DNA of 6,210 nucleotides from an uncultured Methylotenera sp. (lineage in GTDB: Bacteria > Pseudomonadota > Gammaproteobacteria > Burkholderiales > Methylophilaceae): contig CALFXV010000148.1 in the NCBI GenBank assembly GCA_937957775.1, forward strand, positions 1-6,210, in the 5' to 3' direction. The position numbers were made by a program, and so were the translations under genes. Below are positions 1 through 5,157 of this stretch, in pieces. The notes under the pieces were generated by a model. It saw only the letters and a program-made list of their open reading frames with translations, was not told where the DNA came from and did not search any database. The number at the start of each line of letters is the position of its first letter. Position 1 is the stretch's first letter.

Positions 1-755
1 TGGATGGCCTGCTGAGTCAATTGCCGGTGGGCGAGGTGTGGGGCGTGGGGGCGAAGTTGGCGCCCAAGTTGCAGGCCATGGGGATTAATAGCGTGCTGGA
101 TTTAAAGCGGGCCGATGCGGCGCGCCTGCGCCAGCAATTTAGCGTGCTGATGGCCAAAACCGTGGCCGAGTTAAACGGCACGGTCAGCTTGGAATTAGAA
201 GAAGTGAGCCCAGCGAAACAGCAGATCGTGCGCTCACGCAGCTTTGGTTCGCCGGTGTTCGATTACGATAGCCTGGCGCAATCCATCAGCTTGTATGTCA
301 GCAGCGCGGCAGCACGATTGCGTGAGCAAGGCTCGCAGGCCGGCGTGGTGTTTGTGTTTATCCGCACCAGCCCGTTTAAACCCGATGCGCCTTTTTACAG
401 CAACGGCCTCAGCGTGGCCTTGGCCGTGCCCAGCAGCGACACGCGCGATTTGCTGCAAGCCGCCTTGGCCGGCTTAAAGCAGATCTACCAGCCGAATAGA
501 GCGTACGCCAAAGCCGGCGTTATGCTCAGCCAGTTGCAAGCGGCCGGCACGGCACAGCATGATTTGTTTAGCTCCGCGCCCAGCACGCTGAAGTCGGATG
601 CCTTAATGCGGGCCATGGACGGCATTAACCGCAAGTTAGGCAAGGCCAGCATTAAGCTTGCCAGTGAGGGTTTTCGTAAGCTGTGGAAGATGAAGCAAGA
701 GCATAAAAGCCCTTGCTATACCACGCGTTGGGAGGATTTGCTGCGGGTGGGTTAA
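1..755 (+). CDS. umuC: DNA polymerase V catalytic subunit UmuC, C-terminal part (5' end outside window)
   Basis: Y-family translesion polymerase subunit of the SOS response, acting with UmuD'. The reading frame is open to the left edge (first full codon at base 3), giving 250 visible residues of a protein usually about 420 long; the TTG at base 21 is an internal Leu codon, not a start. Visible parts in order: the helix-hairpin-helix/thumb segment with the PVGEVWGVG motif (about visible residues 8-40), the little-finger region (about 70-190), and a C-terminal DUF4113-type tail with LGKASIKLASEG and the ending MKQEHKSPCYTTRWEDLL, typical of proteobacterial UmuC. The palm with the catalytic acidic residues lies outside, so activity cannot be judged. 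No clear intrinsic terminator follows the TAA stop. umuD would be expected upstream, off the window. Confidence 0.95.
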   Translation, partial: DGLLSQLPVGEVWGVGAKLAPKLQAMGINSVLDLKRADAARLRQQFSVLMAKTVAELNGTVSLELEEVSPAKQQIVRSRSFGSPVFDYDSLAQSISLYVSSAAARLREQGSQAGVVFVFIRTSPFKPDAPFYSNGLSVALAVPSSDTRDLLQAALAGLKQIYQPNRAYAKAGVMLSQLQAAGTAQHDLFSSAPSTLKSDALMRAMDGINRKLGKASIKLASEGFRKLWKMKQEHKSPCYTTRWEDLLRVG

Positions 756-793
756 GGCTGGGCTAAGGTTGGCATGCCGATTAAATGGGTTTT

Positions 794-840
794 TCTTTCA
801 TGGTTTTACGTTCATGGTTTTACTTCTTTCATGGTTTTAC
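794..840. repeat. Three direct repeats of TTCATGGTTTTAC upstream of pqqA
   Basis: The 13-mer TTCATGGTTTTAC occurs exactly at 797-809, 811-823 and 828-840, so the starts are 14 and 17 bases apart. Copies 1 and 3 share a longer 16-base match beginning TCT (794-809 and 825-840). A fourth partial TTCATG, within the palindrome TTCATGAA, is at 851-858. The array lies between the umuC stop and pqqA, about 115 bases before the pqqA start. It may be a repeated regulator site or a slippage-made duplication; the sequence alone does not decide. Confidence 0.85.
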
Positions 841-905
841 TTAGGACGCATTCATGAACAACAACAGGGTGCTAGGCTAGGCCCACTGCATAATAGCCAC
901 ACCCG

Positions 906-921
906 AGCAAGATACCTTGCT
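906..921 (+). other. Small hairpin in the pqqA leader
   Basis: AGCAAG (906-911) and CTTGCT (916-921) are perfect complements around the 4-base loop ATAC. The hairpin ends 22 bases before the GGAG ribosome site of pqqA. GCTAGG also recurs at 871-876, 876-881 and 919-924. It could be a leader structure or an operator. No T-run follows, so it is not a terminator. Confidence 0.4.
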
Positions 922-954
922 AGGACTAAACAACAAACACTTTGGAGAATTATT

Positions 955-1026
955 ATGTGGACAACACCAGCAGCTACAGAAATGCGTTTTGGCTTTGAAG
1001 TTACAATGTACGTAATGAACAAGTAA
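955..1026 (+). CDS. pqqA: Coenzyme PQQ precursor peptide PqqA (23 aa)
   Basis: Ribosomally made substrate for pyrroloquinoline quinone (PQQ), the cofactor of periplasmic quinoprotein dehydrogenases. The 23-residue peptide starts MWTTPAATEMRFG and continues FEVTMYVMNK. It has the family signature: Trp2, Pro5, Arg11-x-Gly13, and the Glu15-x-x-x-Tyr19 pair that PqqE crosslinks and that becomes the PQQ skeleton. Length and register match the 23-residue Klebsiella peptide. GGAG at 944-947, seven bases before the ATG, fixes the start; a longer in-frame extension to a TTG at 769 is spurious. No pqqB, C, D or E is present: umuC lies upstream and an unrelated convergent gene downstream, with a terminator right after pqqA. 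It is therefore either a detached single pqqA or an extra copy. Too short for default gene callers. Confidence 0.93.
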   Translation: MWTTPAATEMRFGFEVTMYVMNK

Positions 1027-1043
1027 TTCCTCACGGAATAAAC

Positions 1044-1069
1044 AAAAAAGGAGCTTAGGCTCCTTTTTT
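1044..1069 (+). terminator. Rho-independent terminator after pqqA, probably bidirectional
   Basis: GGAGC (1050-1054) pairs with GCTCC (1059-1063) around loop TTAG. The stem is extended by six A (1044-1049) facing six T (1064-1069), so it can end transcription from either side. It sits 17 bases after the pqqA stop and 40 bases from the stop of the convergent gene at 1110, serving both. A smaller hairpin, ATTCC/GGAAT (1026-1039), directly abuts the pqqA stop codon. Confidence 0.88.
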
Positions 1070-1109
1070 ATTGCCTGCGCTATACGCAAAGGCTTTCAAG
1101 CCCGCCTGC

Positions 1110-1457
1110 TTAGGGCAGGGTTTTCACTTTAAACGAGGCCACCTCGCCTTGGCGTGTGATGGTTTTGATGATCAGCACTTGCTTGTTTTTGCGGTATTGA
1201 AAGGTGCACGCGTCTATTTCCATGGAGATGCAATCCACCACTTCGCTTAAGCCTAGGCTGTGTATTTCTTGGGCATACAGGCTGCTGTTTTGAATGGCGA
1301 GGTTAGGCACGGGCTGCCAGCCTTTGGCCAGCAAACTGGGCCTGAGCTCTTGGTGGATGAGGCCGGGTTTAATGAAAGACAAGTCCGTGGCGGCTAGGGC
1401 GTGGGCCGATGCCAGCAACAAGACGAGTGCGCTAATTAATTTAAATAAGGTTTGCAT
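1110..1457 (-). CDS. Small exported protein, function unknown (115 aa)
   Basis: The product begins with a clear Sec signal peptide: Lys6 in the n-region, a Leu/Ala/Val core at about 7-18, and a likely signal peptidase I cut near Ala22-Ala23 (HALA-ATD). The mature part of about 93 residues should be periplasmic. It contains an LRPSLLAKGWQPVPN stretch and two cysteines, Cys76 and Cys84, eight apart and able to form a disulfide. This layout (Leu-Arg near the start, Gly-Trp-x-Pro, then a spaced Cys pair followed by an aromatic-rich strand) resembles small secreted proteobacterial proteins of unknown role; I cannot name a family. A TAA in frame three codons upstream confirms the ATG as the only reasonable start, though no strong Shine-Dalgarno precedes it. 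It is divergent from the DCC-family gene at 1576 and convergent with pqqA. Confidence 0.8.
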   Translation of the reverse strand: MQTLFKLISALVLLLASAHALAATDLSFIKPGLIHQELRPSLLAKGWQPVPNLAIQNSSLYAQEIHSLGLSEVVDCISMEIDACTFQYRKNKQVLIIKTITRQGEVASFKVKTLP

Positions 1458-1575
1458 GCTGGATTAGTAAGCCAAGGCGGGCTTAAGTTCAGCTCACGTT
1501 TTGACGCATGCTAAATGCACCCTTGCGGCGCCGGCGAACCCCAGTCGCTTTTTGCAGTCTTTATTGGGCAGGTAA

Positions 1576-2076
1576 ATGGCGCGTTGCCATGATGCCGTTG
1601 GCCATATGAAAGTGCCCCAGTTGATGCGTTCCCCTACCTTACCCAGCGAGATCTTGCCCTTAACCATTTATTACGATGGCCTATGCCCATTGTGCCTGGC
1701 CGAAGTGCATTTTTTACAACAGCACAATCACAGTGGCTTATTGCACTTCAGTTGTTTGCAAGACGAGTCGGCGAGCAGTGGCATCGACTGCAAGTTGGCC
1801 ATGCAAACCATACACGCTAGGTTAGGCGAACAAACGTTATTAGTCGGGCCTGAAGTATTTTTTGAGGCTTACAAACGCACCGATTTGCGTTGGGTGAATG
1901 CGCTGTTTTCGTTTGCCTTGATGCGCTTTGTGTACGCCAAAGCCTACGTGTTTTTTGCTAAGTATCGCCACCAAATTTCCAAAGTAATCGGCCCTTATTT
2001 ACTCAAGCGCGTTAAAGCCCGTTACCCCTTAGCCACAAAAGCCGACGCAGGCAATGGTTCAGGTAATTTGACCTAA
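1576..2076 (+). CDS. DCC-family (DUF393) thiol-disulfide oxidoreductase-like protein
   Basis: The DCC family is a thioredoxin-like group named for its N-terminal D-x-x-C-x-x-C motif. Here YYDGLCPLC spans residues 32-40, giving the redox pair Cys37/Cys40 after a beta-strand (LTIYY). The Trp-Val-Asn-Ala-Leu-Phe and FALMRFVYAKAYVFFAKYR stretches near 113-135 match the family's aromatic C-terminal helices. No signal peptide is evident, so it is probably cytoplasmic or membrane-associated. The 166 residues are somewhat longer than many DCC proteins. The excess is the N-terminal ~29 residues, so Met11 (1606) or Met17 (1624) could be the real start. I keep the ATG at 1576 because GGGCAGG (1566-1572) precedes it and neither later ATG has a ribosome site. 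The physiological substrate is unknown. Confidence 0.82.
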   Translation: MARCHDAVGHMKVPQLMRSPTLPSEILPLTIYYDGLCPLCLAEVHFLQQHNHSGLLHFSCLQDESASSGIDCKLAMQTIHARLGEQTLLVGPEVFFEAYKRTDLRWVNALFSFALMRFVYAKAYVFFAKYRHQISKVIGPYLLKRVKARYPLATKADAGNGSGNLT

Positions 2077-2112
2077 AGCAGGCCTATTGAGCAAGCCAGC
2101 CGGCAGAACTTT

Positions 2113-2142
2113 ATGACAAAACTGTTCTCAGACAGCTACTAT
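2113..2142 (+). promoter_or_regulatory. Candidate sigma-70 promoter of the protease gene
   Basis: ATGACA (2113-2118, 5 of 6 to TTGACA) and TACTAT (2137-2142, 4 of 6 to TATAAT) are 18 bases apart, ending 25 bases before the ATG at 2168. It lies in the gap after the DCC gene, where no terminator is visible, so read-through from that gene is also possible. Confidence 0.4.
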
Positions 2143-2167
2143 ACGTTTATATGCACGGGCCCACTTT

Positions 2168-3214
2168 ATGAAACAGACCATCACACATCTCCCCCTGGCT
2201 TTATTGGCCGCCGCCAGCCTGCTGTTGGCTGCACCCGCGCAGGCTGACCAAACGCCTAAGCCGGAATTCATTTTGGCCTTAAGCCACTCGGTGGCCAAGG
2301 TGCGTGTGCAAGATAAAAATGGCCAAACCGGCATAGGCTCGGGCGTGGTGGTGGCGGTGAATCACGTGGCAACCAATTGCCATGTGGTGGCCAACGCGCG
2401 CGGCATTGCCGTCAATAAATTGGGCAACAGCTACGCGCCGATTGCCATGAAAGCCGATTGGCGCCACGATTTATGCATACTCAAGTTTGACGATTTACCC
2501 CTCACGCCGTTTCCGCATGGCGACAGCACCGCCTTGCAATACGAGCAGCACGTGGTGGCCTTGGGCTTTTCTGGCAACGCGCCGCGTCCAACCGAATCGT
2601 TCGGCACAGTCAAAGCCTTGATCCCCTTTGACGACAGCGTGCTGATCCGCACCACCTCGGGCTTTAGCATGGGTGCCAGCGGCGGGGCACTGTTGGATTA
2701 CCAAGGCCGGTTGGTCGGTTTCACCACCTTTAAAAGCCCGGGCCGCGATGCCTATTACTACAGCTTGCCGATGAAGTGGGTAGAAGCCTTGCTCAAGCAG
2801 CCCGACATTTTATTGACCACACCGATGGAATCGCCATTTTGGGACGTGCCAGAGAAAAAACGGCCGTTCTTCATGCAAGCCGTGCAACCGCTTAAAACCG
2901 GCGCATGGAGCACCTTGGAACTGATAGCCAGAACTTGGGTGAGTGTGGAAAAAGACAACGCCGAAGCGTGGATGCATTTAGGCTTGGCGCAACAAGGCTT
3001 GCAAGAGTTTGATGCCGCCAAGAAAAGTTACGCAAAGGTGTTGCAGTTGGCACCCAAGCATTCCAGCGCCATTTACCAATTGGGTGTGATGGCCAAAACC
3101 CAAGGCGATGAGCAGCAAGTTAAATTGATCAGTGCGCAACTCACCTTGATAGACCCAGACATTGCCGAAGACTACGAGTTGGAAGTGGGCTTAAGGCAGC
3201 GTGAAAACCCTTAA
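2168..3214 (+). CDS. Exported trypsin-like serine protease with C-terminal TPR region (348 aa)
   Basis: A Sec signal peptide (Leu/Ala-rich core 8-22, cut after AQA at Ala26) sends it to the periplasm. Residues ~35-209 form a trypsin-like S1/DegP-type fold: GIGSGVVV strand at 55-62, His72 in ATNCHVV, Asp101 in WRHDLCIL, and Ser171 in SMGASGGALLD, a complete triad with the GxSGG motif. Cys71 and Cys103, next to His72 and close to Asp101, are the only cysteines and could form a disulfide. No PDZ domain follows; instead residues ~265-332 hold one good TPR (AEAWMHLGLAQQ through LQLAPKH) and a partial second. It is thus not a standard DegP/DegS but a protease with a TPR protein-binding tail. The substrate is unknown. 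The ribosome site is weak, but the signal peptide supports the start. Confidence 0.85.
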   Translation: MKQTITHLPLALLAAASLLLAAPAQADQTPKPEFILALSHSVAKVRVQDKNGQTGIGSGVVVAVNHVATNCHVVANARGIAVNKLGNSYAPIAMKADWRHDLCILKFDDLPLTPFPHGDSTALQYEQHVVALGFSGNAPRPTESFGTVKALIPFDDSVLIRTTSGFSMGASGGALLDYQGRLVGFTTFKSPGRDAYYYSLPMKWVEALLKQPDILLTTPMESPFWDVPEKKRPFFMQAVQPLKTGAWSTLELIARTWVSVEKDNAEAWMHLGLAQQGLQEFDAAKKSYAKVLQLAPKHSSAIYQLGVMAKTQGDEQQVKLISAQLTLIDPDIAEDYELEVGLRQRENP

Positions 3215-3252
3215 AGGGTAAGCCTAAGCCTGCGCTAAATTGGCAGGATGGG

Positions 3253-3414
3253 TTAAACGCAATCGCAGGTGGCTACCAGCAATTGGCTGGGTTTGGATGC
3301 CGTGGCGCTGAGCTCGGCATTTTTGGCGGGCTCAAATTTGTTTGATGTAGGTAACTTGCTTAGCACGAGGCCGGGTGTTGGGCTGGTAGGGGGAGCACTG
3401 TTAACTGCTTGCAT
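3253..3414 (-). CDS. Small 53-aa peptide ending in Cys-Asp-Cys-Val, function unknown
   Basis: I do not recognise this product. A strong Shine-Dalgarno (AAAGGAT on the - strand, about 3422-3428) lies seven bases before the ATG at 3414; a longer in-frame version from 3465 lacks a ribosome site. The codon choice (GCC, AGC, CCC, GAG, TTG) matches the neighbouring genes. The 53 residues are soluble: a Pro/Thr/Ser-rich start (SAPPTSPTPG), a basic middle (KLPTSNKFEPAKN), and the ending LLVATCDCV, with its only two cysteines (50 and 52) within four residues of the C-terminus. There is no signal peptide or membrane helix. A leader-plus-Cys-tail layout recalls ribosomal peptide precursors or metal/thiol peptides, but no modifying enzyme is nearby, so this is only a suggestion. 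It ends 38 bases from the convergent protease gene. Confidence 0.5.
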   Translation of the reverse strand: MQAVNSAPPTSPTPGLVLSKLPTSNKFEPAKNAELSATASKPSQLLVATCDCV

Positions 3415-3437
3415 GACTGTATCCTTTTGAGATGATT

Positions 3438-3468
3438 TGTATACTGATTGGGTTTCAGTGCACATACA
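3438..3468 (-). promoter_or_regulatory. Interrupted inverted repeat upstream of the CDCV peptide gene
   Basis: ACTGA (3443-3447) pairs with TCAGT (3455-3459) around a 7-base loop. After a 4-base bulge, the outer arms TGTAT (3438-3442) and ATACA (3464-3468) also pair. Read on the - strand, the proximal arm contains TATACA, a possible -10, but no good -35 is found 16-18 bases upstream. It could be an operator or a 5' UTR hairpin just ahead of the AAAGGAT ribosome site. Confidence 0.35.
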
Positions 3469-3491
3469 GACTGGTCATGTAGCGAATAATT

Positions 3492-3524
3492 CCGTTTTGC
3501 TTTAGCCAAAGCGGCATTTTTTTT
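3492..3524 (+). terminator. Strong intrinsic terminator reading on the + strand
   Basis: CCGTTTTG (3492-3499) pairs with CAAAGCGG (3507-3514; one G-T wobble) around the loop CTTTAGC. The stem is followed by CA and eight T (3517-3524). The polarity is +, so it would end the transcript of the protease gene, whose stop is about 280 bases upstream; no closer terminator is visible. On the - strand the T-run becomes an A-run, so it does not clearly serve the porin. A second perfect 6-bp hairpin (GGCTGC/GCAGCC, 3527-3542) starts two bases after the porin stop and lacks a U-tract in that direction. Confidence 0.7.
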
Positions 3525-3544
3525 ATGGCTGCGCTAGCAGCCGA

Positions 3545-4744
3545 TCAATAATGCCAGATGGCAGCCGTGGTAGCCATCACGCTCTGACTGCTATAGCCAT
3601 TGTTGTCAGGGAAAATGGCGTCTTGGCTGTCAAAGCCTCTTAGCTCGGTTCGCACAGTGAAATGCTGAGACACCTTGTAATCAAGGTTGGCTGAATAGGC
3701 CCAGGTTTTAAAGCCATTGGCGCCATTGCTTTTTACAATCACTTGGTTGGCGTCTTGGTAGTATTCGGCTCTGGCGCTTACCGACACCCTATCCGAATAA
3801 CGGTATTGCAGCAGCGCCACCGGTGAAAACCACACATGATGGTGCTTGGCATGGGCGGCGGCTTGTTCGGCGCCGGTATCCAAACCGATGATGGCGTGCC
3901 AACGGTCGCTCAACTGAAATTGCCCGTAAAAATTATGAAAATACCGCGTTCTTTTGCCGTCCGTGGCTTGCTCTTCGCCTAAGTAGGCGCTGCTGTTAAG
4001 CGTGGTGTTTGCATTGGGCTTGTAGCTTAATTGGTAGCCCAAAGCCGGGTTGGTGCTGCCGTCTTTGGGGTTTATTTTTTGCCAGCCGTTTAACAGCAGA
4101 CCACTGGCCAGCCACTTGCCATCGTCCGATGTGTAACTCAGTTTGACGCCTGTTTCAAAGTACGGCGAATTGTCTGCCAGTATGCTTCTGGTCAGCGTCC
4201 AGTTGTCTAGGCCTATGGCGCTTTCAAAACCGATGTGCGAGGGCATCACGCCGGCATCCAGCCATAGGTTGTGGCCAAGCTTTATGCCCACATTGGCCTC
4301 CAATAGGTGTTGCAGGATTTGGGGTTCGGCTGCGTAGTTGCTGCGCATGTAACTGCCGGCGCCTAAGGCTAGGTTAAGGCGCGTGTTGTCTGCTTGGTGA
4401 TTAAGCTTGACCAAGCCTAAGTTTACTTTTGCGGTTTCAACGGCATTGTGGCTGTAAGCAAAACTCGGCCGACTGCGGGCGTTGCTCTGATTAAAATCGT
4501 GTAAATAATACCCCTCAAGGTAGGCGCTGAGCGTGGTGCTGCCGGTGTCGCTGGCGTTAATGATGCTGGATGGTGATTCATTGTCAGCCAGCGCGTTGGG
4601 GCTGAGCAGCAATTGGCCTAGGCAAAAAAGTACCCATGAAGCAAAGTGGCTAATACGTTTTTTTGCTGGGACGGTTGGTTGATGTTGCGTCGCTAACAAG
4701 GCGAATGGTAGGGGCTGCTTAGGGAGTCTAAATAAACTGGGCAT
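3545..4744 (-). CDS. Outer-membrane beta-barrel porin, BBP2/OmpL-like (about 399 aa)
   Basis: The mature part has alternating aromatic/polar strands, repeated short loops and a C-terminal aromatic residue (AIWHY), all typical of barrels inserted by BAM. The segments LEGYYLHDFN, LWLDAGVMPSHIGFESA, LTRSILADNSPYFE and KLSYTSDDGKWLASG match the BBP2 (OmpL-like putative porin) family; the substrate is unknown. The longest frame begins at a TTG (4825), but I choose the ATG at 4744 because GAAG (4751-4754) lies six bases before it. Even so, the signal peptide is long: about 27 residues precede the usual core (KKRISHFASWVLFCLGQLLL, cut after NALA at residue ~53). A His-rich stretch (HAKHHH, ~298-303) lies in the barrel and could bind metal. 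The 58-aa gene upstream is on the same strand 89 bases away with no terminator between, so cotranscription is likely. Confidence 0.85.
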   Translation of the reverse strand: MPSLFRLPKQPLPFALLATQHQPTVPAKKRISHFASWVLFCLGQLLLSPNALADNESPSSIINASDTGSTTLSAYLEGYYLHDFNQSNARSRPSFAYSHNAVETAKVNLGLVKLNHQADNTRLNLALGAGSYMRSNYAAEPQILQHLLEANVGIKLGHNLWLDAGVMPSHIGFESAIGLDNWTLTRSILADNSPYFETGVKLSYTSDDGKWLASGLLLNGWQKINPKDGSTNPALGYQLSYKPNANTTLNSSAYLGEEQATDGKRTRYFHNFYGQFQLSDRWHAIIGLDTGAEQAAAHAKHHHVWFSPVALLQYRYSDRVSVSARAEYYQDANQVIVKSNGANGFKTWAYSANLDYKVSQHFTVRTELRGFDSQDAIFPDNNGYSSQSVMATTAAIWHY

Positions 4745-4833
4745 AGCATTCTTCAAATAAAACCAAGCCAACTGACTTTGGGTGCGTGGTGCTGAGTAAG
4801 GGGTTATTTTAATGGGAGAGGCCAAGCTTGGGC

Positions 4834-5010
4834 TTATTTTCTGAATCTGGATTTACGACTGCGGTTTGCTTTGCTCCAATCGTAGGGCTCCCCATTGGGC
4901 AATTTGCCGTCAATCACACCTTCTGCGCCGAGTTGACCGACGAAGACAATTTTTTCGTCGTGCGAGATCTGATTTTTAGTGGTGACCCAAGCCGGTATTT
5001 TCTTTTTCAT
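4834..5010 (-). CDS. Small basic protein, function unknown (58 aa)
   Basis: I do not recognise a family. The product starts MKKKIPAWVTTKNQISHDEK, has a short hydrophobic strand-turn section (IVFVGQLGAEGVIDGKLPNG) and ends in a strongly basic tail (KANRSRKSRFRK). No signal peptide or membrane helix is present; the tail suggests nucleic-acid or ribosome contact, but that is a guess. A TGA nine codons upstream makes the ATG at 5010 the first possible start; its ribosome site is weak. Support for coding: a plausible promoter 56 bases upstream, codon use like the neighbours, and a strand consistent with porin, tRNA and ychF. The overlapping + strand frame at 4828-5046 starts with TTG, lacks a ribosome site and has a less natural composition, so I treat it as a shadow. 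Confidence 0.6.
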   Translation of the reverse strand: MKKKIPAWVTTKNQISHDEKIVFVGQLGAEGVIDGKLPNGEPYDWSKANRSRKSRFRK

Positions 5011-5065
5011 CGCGTTATCGGCATCATGAAATTTTCAGTGAAATAGAGGAAGCCATAAGGCTATC

Positions 5066-5094
5066 ATTATCGATATGATTTGCGGTTTCGTCGA
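5066..5094 (-). promoter_or_regulatory. Candidate promoter of the 58-aa gene and porin, with overlapping dyad
   Basis: On the - strand TCGACG (5089-5094, 4 of 6 to TTGACA) and GATAAT (5066-5071, 5 of 6 to TATAAT) are 17 bases apart. The -10 overlaps an inverted repeat, ATCAT (5063-5067) and ATGAT (5075-5079) around TATCGAT, placed where a repressor would block polymerase. Transcription would start near 5059, about 50 bases before the ATG. Confidence 0.45.
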
Positions 5095-5122
5095 GAGCTT
5101 GTTGCTGGTGGCCGCAGAAATG

Positions 5123-5157
5123 AAAACGCCCCAATCATAGATCGGGGCGTTTTTTTT
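5123..5157 (-). terminator. Bidirectional terminator just after the tRNA gene
   Basis: AAAACGCCCC (5123-5132) pairs perfectly with GGGGCGTTTT (5144-5153) around an 11-base loop that can itself form ATC/GAT. On the + strand eight T follow (5150-5157). On the - strand the stem ends in four T directly downstream of the tRNA CCA end, the usual position of a tRNA terminator. Confidence 0.85.

Noticed and set aside
866..894. CATAAT at 889-894 as the pqqA -10 box
   Set aside because: No acceptable -35 lies 16-18 bases upstream, and the neighbouring TG is at the wrong spacing for an extended -10.
769..954. In-frame extension upstream of the pqqA ATG
   Set aside because: It begins at a TTG without a ribosome site, runs through the direct repeats, and PqqA family length and register fit the ATG at 955 exactly.
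852..1089. Two - strand frames opposite pqqA
   Set aside because: Overlapping shadows that cross the terminator and the pqqA coding strand, with no ribosome site and unnatural Cys-rich composition.
1501..1529. TTGACG at 1501 as a promoter for the DCC-family gene
   Set aside because: The sequence at the matching -10 position is GC-rich and does not resemble TATAAT.
3207..3247. Dyads ACCCTTAAAGGGT at the protease stop and CCTGC/GCAGG at 3229-3247 as terminators
   Set aside because: The first has a 3-base loop and the second a 5-bp stem with a 9-base loop; neither is followed by a T-run in either direction.
3415..3465. Longer start (70 aa) for the CDCV peptide
   Set aside because: No Shine-Dalgarno precedes the ATG at 3465, and the extension would be encoded by the dyad and the ribosome site of the shorter form.
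3527..3542. GGCTGC/GCAGCC hairpin as the porin terminator
   Set aside because: The stem is perfect but on the - strand it is followed by an A-run, not a U-run, so it does not meet the intrinsic terminator pattern.
4828..5046. 72-codon + strand frame opposite the 58-aa gene
   Set aside because: It starts with TTG, has no ribosome site and no recognisable domain, and lies antisense to a frame with better coding and promoter support.
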